This document shows, piece after piece, positions 1 to 10,997 of a stretch of DNA of 64,000 bases. The position numbers and the translations under genes are program-made. The stretch is from Clitoria ternatea (Eukaryota > Streptophyta > Magnoliopsida > Fabales > Fabaceae). The DNA is taken from NCBI GenBank assembly GCA_037962975.1, contig CM075671.1:10959001-11023000 (forward strand), given 5' to 3'. The notes under the pieces were generated by a model. That model was not told the DNA's origin. It ran no database searches and saw only the letters and a list, made by a program, of their open reading frames with translations. The number at the start of each line of letters is the position of its first letter. Position 1 is the first letter of the stretch.

Positions 1-158
1 GAATCGATTCACACGTGTTCAGAGGCAAAAATTCATGAGTTAGAGGCTTGTGAATCGATTCATGCACTATGGGAATCGATTCACACGTTGTAAATTTGAA
101 AGTTTTTGAGAATCAGAATGCAATGAACCGATGCATACCTTTTGGGAATCGATTCATA
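1..158. repeat. GAATCGATTC palindrome array in copia LTR
   Basis: The 10-bp palindrome GAATCGATTC, usually extended by CA, occurs at about 1, 52, 72 and 149, with a degenerate copy between. It sits 150-300 bp upstream of the LTR TATA box, in the U3 position where LTR enhancers normally lie. A regulatory role is inference. Confidence 0.7.
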
Positions 159-307
159 TAAATGGGAGACACCTTTAAACAAGATTTCAAATAAGAGATT
201 ATATCTCATAATGCATTATCTCGCTGATTAAATCCCATAATGCATTATACAAGTGGAGTCCAACCTGAAGAAGCACTTATGCAACGGCTACGACCCTTTC
301 GAAGACC

Positions 308-316
308 TATAAATAG
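308..316 (+). promoter_or_regulatory. TATA box of copia LTR
   Basis: TATAAATAG in the context CCTATAAATAGAGAAGG. The same position and wording occur in the young copia LTR at 59635-59643, which supports this as the LTR promoter. Confidence 0.65.
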
Positions 317-1088
317 AGAAGGAATTGAAGCAACAAGACACACCAACAGTTACATTCAATTCAAGCAATTCCTTCTGAAGTTCTCTTCTTTGTACAGTTT
401 CATTTGTGAAACTTTCATTTTTATACTTACATATCCTCTTTATTTGAGAGTTAGTATATTGTGAAAGCTTTCAATTTGTATATCCACTCTATTGAGAGTT
501 TATTCTTGTAACACTACCCATCACCAAAAATCTGAGAGTTTTAGGTTGGAGGTTATTGAGAGATTGTGAGATTGGGTGTATTGCCCTTTTGCTTGTGAGA
601 ATTGAGTTCTTAAGTATGGGACGCTAGGAAGTTGCAATTTCTCAAAGTCTGTATCTCAAATCTTCAATAGTGGAATCCTTCAAGTAGTTTGCTTGAAGGC
701 GAGAAGTATACCAGAGTGGTGGAACTCGTACATCGGTTAGGAATTCTCTCTTCCTTAAACTCTTTACATTGGTGCATATAAACTGTTTGGTAAATTGCTT
801 AAGCTAAAATCTTAATTGAAACTGTCTTGTTTTGTTAAAGCTAATTTTTACACACCAACTGTTGATAAATTGCTTAAACCAACAATTTGTCTAATTTATC
901 AAGGCTAGATATTGTCATTACACACTAAGTATTTGACACATTAATTACAGTGTGATATTTGCTTATTTGTCATCATTTCTCTTGTATTGCACTAATTGTG
1001 AAATAAGAACCAATTTCAAAGGCATTCTAAGCAAAAATTTTAAACACTCATTCACCCCCTCTTGAGAAATGAGGCCACTTGGTTAACA

Positions 1089-1375
1089 AACATCTCTTAG
1101 TCTTAGATTTTGGTTGTTATTGCCTGCATAAAGTCTCATAAATAATAGTCTTCTTTATGTTGTTTGTTGTCTGTTTTCCTATTATCCAAGGGGAAATGAC
1201 TGAGTTGAATTGTGTATGAATATGTAGTTTAGTTGGTGTGGTGGTCCTTATGGATGAGTCACCATTATTTATGTACTATCGTGAGAGACATCTTTTTTCC
1301 AATATGTTCCATATGTAACTCTTTGATTGAACCCGTTAGCTTTTGTGGATCCATATATGATTTTTTCCCTTTATT
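1089..1375. other. Spacer between two LTRs, no gene seen
   Basis: About 290 bp of moderately AT-rich sequence between the copia LTR end and the TSD of the next solo LTR. I see no open frame, splice-flanked exon or RNA gene. Confidence 0.5.
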
Positions 1376-1380
1376 GGTTT

Positions 1381-2132
1381 TAATCCGGTCTTGATACTGG
1401 TATCTGTACTACAACATATACATGAACGTCATTTGACCGTTCTTTAACGTGTCACCGGTATGATAGGTATACATCCAGACTATAAATCCGTATCAGGCGT
1501 TCTCCCTATACCGGTCTATCTAAGATAACACCATGCATACCGGATGCACACATGCCACTTGACAAAAGATAATGGGCGCTGCTACAGGGATGACGACAAG
1601 GATTCCATTTTCCATACTATGAGTCAAAATCTGCTTCTGGAAATGAGTATCTTGTCCCTTAGATTTAGCCCCATGTTCTCCACGCTCACTTATAAAATTA
1701 CCACTTGCTCCAATGATGCTGGTAGGTGTATATTAAATAATCATTTATCCACATAGTAGAGGTTGGTGGTTATACTAGTATCGGATCCTCGTAAAATGAG
1801 CCAATCAGGTATAAGAACTTTCTTAAGTTTCCTCTAAAACTCTCTGTGAAACTCATTAAGCGATCCCTTATCACTCTATGCTATTCCTTTTCTCTGGAAT
1901 ACAATCACTGACTTGAGCGTTGGAGAATCTTCGCAGGTGGCACCACATTTCGCCCACGTCAATGCGTAAGGATGGTGTAAAGGATCTCCAGGACGTCAAG
2001 ACCGGTCTCCTCTCATCGAGACACTAGATACGTAGACCAGATACTCACGAAGCCGGTATTCCATCTTAGTCATCCATTAACTCTTGTGGCTGGTCCCGCA
2101 CCGGATCATATCCCCCGGTCCGGATCAGTTCA
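1381..2132 (+). mobile_element. Diverged solo LTR of the Tat-type gypsy family
   Basis: It matches the gypsy LTRs at 27432-28236 and 50287-51089 in patches: the start (ATCCGGTCTTGATACTGGT), the block around GAGCGTTGGAGAATC with GGTGGCACCAC, and the end TTGTGGCTGGTCCC...CGGATCAGTTCA. It is flanked by a perfect 5-bp duplication GGTTT (1376-1380 and 2133-2137). No internal sequence is present, so it is a solo LTR left by unequal recombination. It is more diverged and about 50 bp shorter than the intact LTRs and its first dinucleotide is TA instead of TG, so it is an older copy or a sister subfamily. Confidence 0.85.
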
Positions 2133-2137
2133 GGTTT

Positions 2138-4687
2138 GAAAAGTCTTATCCTGAATTAATGGTCATTAGAGGAAAGAATAGTTAACATTAACACTTTCTA
2201 CTTACATATTGGGTACAGGGCCAAGTATTCCCAGATTTATTGACATTTTATCTCAATGTCCAATGATTCTTGGTCCTTGAATTGAACTTTGATACATGGA
2301 TAAAAGGCTTATCATATTGGATGACTTATTTACTCAATGTCCAAAATTAGTTTTTTATATTGTTAACACTCTAAGGAGTGCTAGAATTTTCCTGTCGTGT
2401 GTATCCTGTTGGAGAGTATGAATTTTGGCATGAAGAAATCAAGGCTTAATGAGTAAGCATGGTTTTGCTGATGATCAAAGGTCTAATTGTTATATGGTAT
2501 ATGAATGAGCCTTTTCTGTTATATGTTCTTGCCTCCAATAGGTGTCAGTCTTTTGTTTTTTTTGGATATCCCAATGTCATTGCTCCATTCTGAAAGCTTA
2601 TTGCTTGTTAACAAGTAGCAACTTAACATGAACCTTTTCTTTATGAGAAAAAGGTATTTGCAATTGATGCTCTTCCTTAAGTCTTGAATGTTATTTACTG
2701 CAATTAATATTCTGAGCATTATTTGTAGATCATAGTCAATAATCTAAAGGCTTTAGCTTAAAATGTTTGTGATTGCACAGTATTGTGATTAAGTTAATGC
2801 AACTTGTAATTTTTTCCTCTTTGAACCTATGATAAAGTAGTTAATATGTGAGTATGATAAAGCTTCAAGATATTGAGTAAGTCTATGGATTGGTCCCTTT
2901 GTGATGTTCAACTTTTCAACTTAGGAAATAGTCTGATGAAAGTTTCACATTAACCAGAGATATGACTAAATTAAAATATACAAGATATAAGTAACTTTCA
3001 TATATGAGTTAGCTTCAAGAGTTGAGTTAGGCTCAAGTCCAAATTTGAAGATGGTATCAAAGCTTATGCTAGATTTGTTATTAGGCTGTGTGTGAACAGG
3101 TTATTGATTCATTCGTATTTATCCATGCTCTACAAGCTTAATCTTGTGGGTAAGGGGTTATTGAAAGTCCCACACTGACTAAATATCAACGAAATATACC
3201 CTATCATTGTTTTACCACCTTATATTTAAGTTTCTTTTATATAACAAAACACTAGAATAATATACCATTCAGATTTCAGATTGCTCTTTGGTTGTTGCAG
3301 ATCGGGACAAGATGGTTTACTAATTTGTTAAACAAATTTTTATTACATGTATGAGAATGGATTTTATAATTTTTAACTTTCATACTTTGACTTAGATTTT
3401 GTAATGTTTCAGTGTTATCCAATATACTTGTTGAATTTGACCAACTTACTTGAAGCTCATTTGGTGTTGTTCAATATGCATGTGATGATTATGGAAATGA
3501 AATTTAATATTGATTTTTTACAACAATAAAAAGTACTTCTTATACTAGGTTAGATTACTTGTATAGATTCATTGAAAGACCAAATTTTCTTATTAGATTA
3601 GAATGCTCCCTAAGTCCAATTCTAAAAATTGTTTTAATAAATTTAAAACAACTTATAGTTTAATTAACAAAATTACCATGTTATTATTCATACTTGTATT
3701 GTATGAATTGATACTTATGAAATTATAGTATCTGTCTATGCATCACTTATACTATTTTGGGAACAATCCTATTAGGTTGGATGACTTTTCTAGTTTTATG
3801 GTTTACAAAATGCTTGTTTATACAATTGTATCCAGTTCATCTTGGCTTAGGCGTGTGATGAAAATAATGCACTTGATATCAAAATAGTGCAATTGTTTTC
3901 CCTTTTTAGTTTTAGAACTTCTAAGGTAAATTTTGCAGGCTAAATGATCAAAATTACATTTTGTCGTTTACTGTATCTTAAATTACACACACATAATGCA
4001 CAGTGTAAGCTCCATGGTTTATGAAAAACTAGATACGATGAAGATCATATCAAGTGCACCCTAACAACAATATAATAATGCCAAATTTCTATATAAGTTT
4101 CTAAGTATAATAATTGTTTCCAATATCAGAGGCACTAAATCATGATCAATAAAAAAGATTATTATTTTCTTTCTATAATCAAGTCTTACGTATAATTAAT
4201 TGTTTAATATAAGCATTGGTGGCAACTCTGATGGTGTTTTTAGTGTTACTGATATTTTTTTCACAATTGCGTTTTATTGTTTACTGAATCTTAATTCACT
4301 AACACACGATGCAAAGTGCAAACTCCATGGTTTATGAAAAACTAGATATGATGAAGATCATACGATGCAATCCTACTATGATATAATAATGCCAAGCTTC
4401 CTTCTAAGCTTGTAAGTTTCCAACATCAGAGGCATTAAGTCATAATCAATAAAAGTAGATTATTATTTCCTTTCTATAATAAAGTGTTATGTATAATTAA
4501 CTGTTTAACAATAAGCATTAGTATAAATAGTGACAAATCTCATTATGTTTTTGGTTTAATTGATTTTATTACATTAGACATATTTTATTTAAGTATAGTT
4601 TATACAATCCTAACTAGAAGAAATATATAATTAATTTATGTTAAGTAATAATGTTACTTAAGGCTTGTACCTCACTATATCTTGATA
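2138..4687. other. AT-rich intergenic region, no gene supported
   Basis: About 2.5 kb without a convincing open frame. The best minus-strand frame (2519-2719, 66 codons) lacks recognisable motifs or splice context. The only structure I see is the imperfect tandem duplication at 3948-4529. It may be host intergenic DNA, since it ends at the LARD target site. Confidence 0.5.
3948..4529. repeat. Imperfect tandem duplication, period about 313 bp
   Basis: A block at about 3948-4220 recurs at about 4261-4529 with an offset of 313 bp. Shared anchors include CTCCATGGTTTATGAAAAAC, GATGAAGATCATA, ATAATAATGCCAA, ATCAGAGGCA and AAGCATT. The copies differ by many substitutions and short indels, so the duplication is old. 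No coding frame is shared. Confidence 0.7.
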
Positions 4688-4692
4688 TAGAT

Positions 4693-7600
4693 TGTAACAC
4701 CCCCTTATATACACGAGATAAATTTTTTTTTAGAAAGATATGCATATTTATCACTCTTTATCTCGTGTATACAAGGACGTATATACATCTGATTTCCTTT
4801 GAATATTGAAAGTAAAAAAAAATTGTCTTTCAATATTTGTCCATAATGACAAAATAATTTATAGAAATCATAAGTGATAAATCATTATAATATTATATCC
4901 GAATAAAAGAGTTTATCAAAGTTTAACCTTTACCTTGTTACAATTATCTACTTGATATTGTAATAAGGCAAAATAAAACTAAACTATACCTCTACTACAA
5001 ATGTGAACAATCATTTCCTAGTCCTTGAACCATCGAGTTTTTGAATCCTACTCTTGTCATATCTCTTCATCTAATCGATTGAGGATGAGACCACTTTATC
5101 CTCTTGTAATTACATATCCTTCCATCTTGGGCTGCTAGCTATATATCATATAACATATATTTTGGACACAAAAATTCAAACAAGAAGGAGTGAGAAACAA
5201 AATATAATATATTACAGATAAGACATAAGCATAAGGGTTTTCACAAACTAATATAGTAATATCTGTCATAATCTCATATACAATCAATTATGAATATAGG
5301 GTTTCCACATACATAACACTTATATTTTCATTCATAACCATCCATATAGAATGTCACAATCACATGAATGTTATGTAATGCTTATGCTACTATCTCATTC
5401 AGTTTATGCATGTGGGCCCTTAAAGTTTTAGTTTGCACTGGGCCAACCAGGAGTTTACACTGTTTCATAAATTCTGGATAATAATAACATAAATGCCTTC
5501 ATGGCATATGAACAGCTCAACTGGCGTGAAAACACTTAGAGACTAGTCAGACTGAGAAAGTTTTTATTGTGAAAGTACCCGACACCAGGGAGCGACCCCA
5601 GGTCACCTGAAGCACCCTTTCACACTCTCTCATCCCAAGGCTCGCAATTAAGCCTCCTCTAATGTATCCTCGGTTTCTATAATCCGTCCCCAGGCAATAT
5701 CACATCTCATTTCTCTTTAATGATTCATGATGCATGAACTACTCGTATATTTAGTTGGTTAAGGCTTTTAGAAACTCAATTATTAAATACCATAAAGGTT
5801 CACAAAATCATCACAATAAACTGTACATTTCCATAAGTTCTTCTTTGAACTTCTGTTATACTGAAATAATTTAGTACAGTCTTCAAATTCAGATCTTACC
5901 AAAATTGAGTTTCCAAGCCTTAAATATCTCAAAGCTTTCTCTTAAAAATCTTCATATATTTACATAATCTTTCTCAATTTGAATCTTAACTAGATTGAGT
6001 TTTTGAAATCTCCACAAAATATTCTTTAGTTATTTCGTTGGGGAAAACCAAAATAATTTACTTTAAACTTCTAATTTCTAAAGAAAATAATTTAAAATCA
6101 TTAACTAAGAATACTTAAAACTATAAAAAAATTTTCTTTAATTCAAGAATTAATTATCTCAACCTCTGATTTTCATAAAATAGCTTCTTTCTAATACTAG
6201 ATTTTATTATAGAGATTAAAAATAAAGTTAATAAAAATTATTTCTAAGAAGAAATAAAAGACTAAAATAATTATAAAATACTTTCTCTTGGAATAAAAAT
6301 TTAAAGAGTAAGGTAAGAAAATTCTTACTGAGTTTTAACTTTCCGTCATGCTTGCTATATGCTCAAACTTCATATCACAAGGTCATCAATCATTCATCAA
6401 CCACAATTAAGTATAGTAATCTCATCAATCACAATCAAATATCATCAATCATAATTGCATATTATCAATCACAGTCTAATATTATAAATCACAATATCAT
6501 TAATCGAAATCAAATATAATTAATTATAATCAAGTCAAATCAACTAAATATCGCTTATAAATATAATTCAAATTTTTAATGGTTATTTAAATTAGTAGAT
6601 TTGATTTTAAGTCCTTATAGTCCATTCCTCGCACAGGTCTATATAAGTCCATATATCCAGTCTTCGCATAGGTATAGTTCAGTCTAGACAGGTCATAATA
6701 GTCCAAGTCCTTGCATAGGTTTAGTTCGATCCATATAGGATATAAAAATCCAAGTCCTTGCATAGGTTTAGTTCAGTCCATATAAGTTATAATAATTCAG
6801 ATCTATGTATAGATATTTCAGAATAAGTTACACAATATATTAAATTTATTATAAATTTTAAGTTGAGAAGTTATTACTTTAAAATAATAATATTATTAAA
6901 TTTAAAAGGAGTAGGGGACTTCTCCTTTTATTCTTATGTCTTTCATATTATATTCTTATCTCACTCCCCCTTACCTCTTGTATACCGATTCGTTATTTGA
7001 AAATCCATGTGCGCCTCGTCTCCGAGTTCTAAAACATACCAATTTCATTTTAATATAATTACAAGATGAAAACTAAGATTACTACTTAAAATAAAAATGG
7101 TAAATGTTGAATAGTGAATAGTGAATAGTGAATAGTAACAGTAAATAGTAACAGTAAATAGTAAAACGTGAATAGTAACGGTAAATAGTAAATCACGAAT
7201 AGTAACGGTAAATAGTAAAACGTGAATAGTAATGGTAAATAGTAAAACGTGAATAGTAAAGGTAAATAGTAACAGTAAAGGTAAATAGTAATAGTAAATA
7301 GTAATTTACTATTTGAATAGTAATTTACTATTGAAATAGTAATTTACTATTGAAATAGTATTTTACTATGCAGAATAGTAACTTAAAATAATATTATTTC
7401 CAGTATAATAACAGATTTCTAAAAACGATATGAAAATAACCCAAAAAATATAAAAGAGAAGTATTCTTACCTTAGGATTTTGGCAGAACCTTCTCTAAAA
7501 ACTTTTCTTCTCTCTCTCTCACTTCTACCACTATCTCACTAGCACTACTATATTAAGAAAACTTAATCTAAAATTGTGAATTCTAAAGAAGAAATCCTTC

Positions 7601-8521
7601 GGTATTTATAGGAAAAAAATTTACTATGCATTCCATTATTTTAATATAAAAGTACTATGCATTTTTGAATTTTTTATTCTAGGTTACTGTGCATCTTTTG
7701 AAAATTTCATACATGCATAGTGATTTGCATAGTAATTGTCGGCAAAATTATTAAGTCAAATAGTAACCCTTCACTCGGTATATTTTAAATATTCAAAATG
7801 AGTCCTTTTTGAAATTTAGCGATATTATATCAGTCCTCATTAATTTTATAATAAGTAATATAAAGATGAAATTTTAAAAATCTAAAATTTTCTGTTAATA
7901 AAAAATTATTGATACGTTTCTAATTTTTTAACGATTAGAAAAAATCAAGATTTTTCTCAAACCGATAATATTTAGATAAGTCTACTTGAAATGGATTTTA
8001 GAAAATTTTCTTATAATTTAACTTTACATTCTTGTAAATATTTTTAATTTTAAGCAACTTTATATGAATTTAAAATTATTTAAAATATATTATTTTATTA
8101 AAATAATTCAAAATTTTCAAAAAATTCCAAAAAATCATAAATATTATGTAGATCAAAAAGTTCAAAAGAACCATAGTCTAATTCCTTCAAAATTTTATTT
8201 TAAAATTCTAATAAGAGTTAAAACTTAAATATGTAAAAAAAACAAAAATATAACCACATAAAATAAAAAGGGTGAATAATAAGGATATTAAAAATTCTTA
8301 ATATAATTTTCTTAATTAGTGAATATTAATTAAGTCACTTTAAAATTCTCATTCAGAAATATTTTCATTTTTTTATTATTATCATTTTAAAAAAACAAAT
8401 AATAAAAATATAAATACCAAAATTTTAAAAAAATAATAATAAACTAACTTATAGTAAGTATTTTTTAAAGAAATATATATTAATATCTATTTCCTATTTG
8501 TGATGAAAATAGGATGTTACA
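4693..8521 (-). repeat. LARD 3' LTR (left copy)
   Basis: It begins TGTAACACCCCCTTATATAC and ends GGATGTTACA, and is nearly identical to 11001-14824. It includes an AT-rich stretch, short reiterations of a CTTGCATAGGTTTAGTTC unit (about 6620-6800) and an AATAGTAA minisatellite (7109-7380). By element orientation this is the 3' LTR. Confidence 0.9.
7109..7380. repeat. AATAGTAA minisatellite in LARD LTR
   Basis: Tandem short units (GTGAATA, then GTAAATAGTAAC variants) run for about 200 bp and then turn into the reverse complement (TTACTATT), so the array can fold back on itself. The partner array at 13415-13680 has one 7-bp unit fewer, which shows replication slippage after insertion. Confidence 0.8.
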
Positions 8522-8541
8522 ACTCTACTCCCCTAAAAGAA
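8522..8541 (-). other. Polypurine tract of LARD
   Basis: The minus strand reads TTTTAGGGGAGTAGAGT directly before the 3' LTR, preceded by GAGGACGAAATTTC. This is the usual plus-strand priming context in Tekay-like elements. Confidence 0.75.
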
Positions 8542-8901
8542 ATTTCGTCCTCGAAATTTAATATTGTTAATAAATCTTACCATAGATAAACTAACTGAAC
8601 TGTTCTAAAATATATTTCTAGTTTCCTTGACAATTGTGTACATTTTCCTTAACATTGCCATTTATCTCTCTCTTTTTTTAATCTTATCAGTATTTTTTTT
8701 TCCTTAACTCAAAAATATTACTCTTCTTAATTTTGTCAACCATGCTCATCATAAATTGATGGTTAACTCTAAACACTTCAATAATTACGTTTCTCAATCT
8801 ATTAAAATCTTACTTAACATAATCCATAACATCTATTAATTAAAATTCCTACTCATAACATAGTAAAATGGACTGCTGAGAATTAATTACTGGACAACTA
8901 G

Positions 8902-8985
8902 CCGTTAGCAACTAGCCGTTGGACTAGCCGTTGGACTAGCCGTTTATGACCGTTGCAACTCTCCCTCCCTTGCTTGCTTATAAAT
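8902..8985 (+). promoter_or_regulatory. CCGTT-repeat and TATA promoter of small ORF
   Basis: Five CCGTT motifs (starting 8902, 8916, 8928, 8940, 8950), four within repeats of CTAGCCGTT, are followed by TATAAAT at 8979-8985. Read on the other strand the core is AACGG, the core of the mitosis-specific activator element bound by three-repeat MYB factors. Spacing to the small ORF start is about 100 bp, with a pyrimidine-rich leader free of ATG. The motifs are seen; MYB or cell-cycle control is inference. Confidence 0.55.
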
Positions 8986-9087
8986 TCTCATTCCATTCTC
9001 ACTTCCTATCACAACTTCAAGATTTCTTAGTTTCTCTCTTCTATCTAATTTCTTCAATCTTTTTCTCAAGTACTATCATACTATTCG

Positions 9088-9237
9088 ATGGCCAACCTTC
9101 CTAGAAGTAAGGAAGAACGAAGTCGGGATGGACTACAGGTTGTGGTAACAAGTGCCTCACTTCTTATAATCGTTATGATTATTTCTCTAGTTTGGATAAT
9201 TTTTGTATTGCCAAGACTCTTAGACCTCTATCTATGA
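9088..9237 (+). CDS. 49-residue single-span membrane protein, LARD-borne
   Basis: A short frame that stands out because its whole gene context is present. A TATA box lies at 8979. The 100-nt CT-rich leader contains no earlier ATG. The frame runs 9088-9237, and AATAAA follows at 9282. The product has a charged N-terminus (PRSKEERSRD, residues 5-14), one strongly hydrophobic helix at about residues 17-41 with a central Trp36, and a short tail PRLLDLYL, resembling a small tail-anchored or signal-anchor protein. It runs antisense to the LARD that carries it. I do not recognise the family. It could be a captured host micropeptide gene, a LARD-specific accessory gene, or chance; the promoter-ORF-poly(A) order argues against pure chance. 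Confidence 0.5.
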   Translation: MANLPRSKEERSRDGLQVVVTSASLLIIVMIISLVWIIFVLPRLLDLYL

Positions 9238-9281
9238 TATACTAGATGTTCTATTTTATTTTCCTTAATGTAATCGTGTAT

Positions 9282-9287
9282 AATAAA
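9282..9287 (+). terminator. AATAAA polyadenylation signal of small ORF
   Basis: AATAAA lies 45 bp after the stop of the 49-residue frame, in a T-rich context. In AT-rich DNA such hexamers are common, so its weight comes from position. Confidence 0.4.
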
Positions 9288-9289
9288 TT

Positions 9290-10985
9290 ATCCTAGTGAG
9301 AAAAGATAAATATGTCTTAGTCCATGTTGTACTTGTTTATCTAGTTAAATCCTTGTGGTCTTTGCTTCATGATAATCCAGGGTATGTAATCATTTCTTAT
9401 TGTCTTCTATAATGAATTAAATATTCCTTAACTAAGTGATTGCACATTCCATTATAATTGACTACAACCATTACATATATTTGATAAATTCTCCAATCTT
9501 AAATGATTACAAATCACTACGTTGACTTAGAAATACTCACTTGATTTTTTTTTTATGGGTAACTAAGACTTATGTAATTCTCTTTATAGGAAAATCAATA
9601 AGTAAAGGTTCATATATACTTCCTCATGGTTTACTAACACATTTCTTTATTTTAAATCTACAATGGTCATTACATAACAATGATTTATATCAGGTATGTA
9701 TATTCGTCGAACAAAATCGATGACTAAAAGAAAATAACTTGATAAACATGTATCATATTGTTAGGAATCACAAAAATATTTTATGTCACAATTTCTAAAT
9801 ATTAAACCAATATCAATGTCTTCCAAAGATCTATAATGTTTATTTTAGGTCATTCATTGATATATTTATCACAATAAATCAATTTAAAAAAATTCAAAAA
9901 TATATGGTTAATTACATTCGATGTCACAATCATAAAAGTTTCATTAATTCATATATTTACACACATAACCATCATATATATTATTCAATCGTAGACATCA
10001 TAAATGAAAACTTCATCAAATCAAACAATAATTAACATATTTTATATGTCATACAAAAGAAGAATCAATACAAATAGCCTAAGATACAATTCCTAATATG
10101 ATTATTTGTTATATCAAACAAGTTATAAATTATCATATTTCTTTCATGAAGCATACATCCACACATTTTTCTTTTCAAAATATATCACCAAAGGACAAAA
10201 CTATGATTCTATCTTAAACAATTTGTTATACTAGTTTGGGATTACAACAGTTATCTACCCATTGGAATTCTAATTCACACAAGTATCTCTTACAACTTCA
10301 AGGACATGGTAAGGAATATCCTAATAGAATTTATTGAGTTTATCTCCATTTCTCCATATACCACATTAACCCAAGGTTAAATTCGTTAATCTTAACATCC
10401 TTCTTTTGAAATGTCTTTCACTACTTAGTGCAAATCATTCGGGGTGATCAGTCCCGATAGTTTATAACTAAGTAGTCAAAGTCACGACAGCTCCAGTCTA
10501 GAATTCATACCAAAATATTTCTAAGAATTTTCTATTGTCTTATCTCCCTTGTTGTCTCATACCATATTGTAAAACAGGAAAATGTTAGAATATTTCACTA
10601 TCACATATTAATCAGAGAATCAAACACCATACAATACATTTGGAATAAAAGGAAATAACTGCATTAGTTAATTACCTTATCATTCCACCATACATTAAGG
10701 CCTGTACTTAAACAATGTCAAGAAAGACTTCAGAATGGCCAGTTTCTGATAATCCCTGCAATAACATTTTTCAAGTAACAGGCAATAAAGTTCTAACTTA
10801 TACTTCTTATGAACTTAAAATTAGTTCCTTCTTTCTATACTCCTAATTTTTCTTCACTTACTTCTTACCATTTACTCTAATAAAATTTCCTCTTTTCTCA
10901 ACCATAAAATCTCTTGTCAAACTCAACTATCAGAGTACACTAACACGCTAGTAAGACCATACCACAAGCCGGTTTGGATTGAACT
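9290..10985. other. Non-coding interior of LARD
   Basis: AT-rich sequence (about 1.7 kb) between the small gene and the primer site. The longest frame (9541-9723, 60 codons) has no recognisable motif. No remnants of gag, protease, RT or integrase are visible on either strand. Confidence 0.7.
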
Positions 10986-10997
10986 GCTCTGATACCA
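10986..10997 (-). other. tRNA-Met primer binding site of LARD
   Basis: The minus strand reads TGGTATCAGAGC three bases inside the LTR edge. This is the classic plant retrotransposon site complementary to the 3' end of initiator tRNA-Met, and it sets the element's orientation as minus. Confidence 0.85.

Larger units (their letters stand above)
1..1088 (+). mobile_element. Ty1/copia (SIRE-like) LTR, 5' end outside window
   Basis: The right edge ends in TTAACA after a C-rich stretch followed by CTCTTGAG and GAGGCCAC. The young copia LTRs at 59056-60245 and 62429-63615 end with the same organisation, so this is a related family. The segment carries palindromic GAATCGATTC repeats upstream of a TATA box, as expected for the U3 part of an LTR. 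No tRNA-Met primer site follows position 1088, so it is a 3' LTR or a solo LTR. The start and TSD cannot be seen. Confidence 0.75.
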
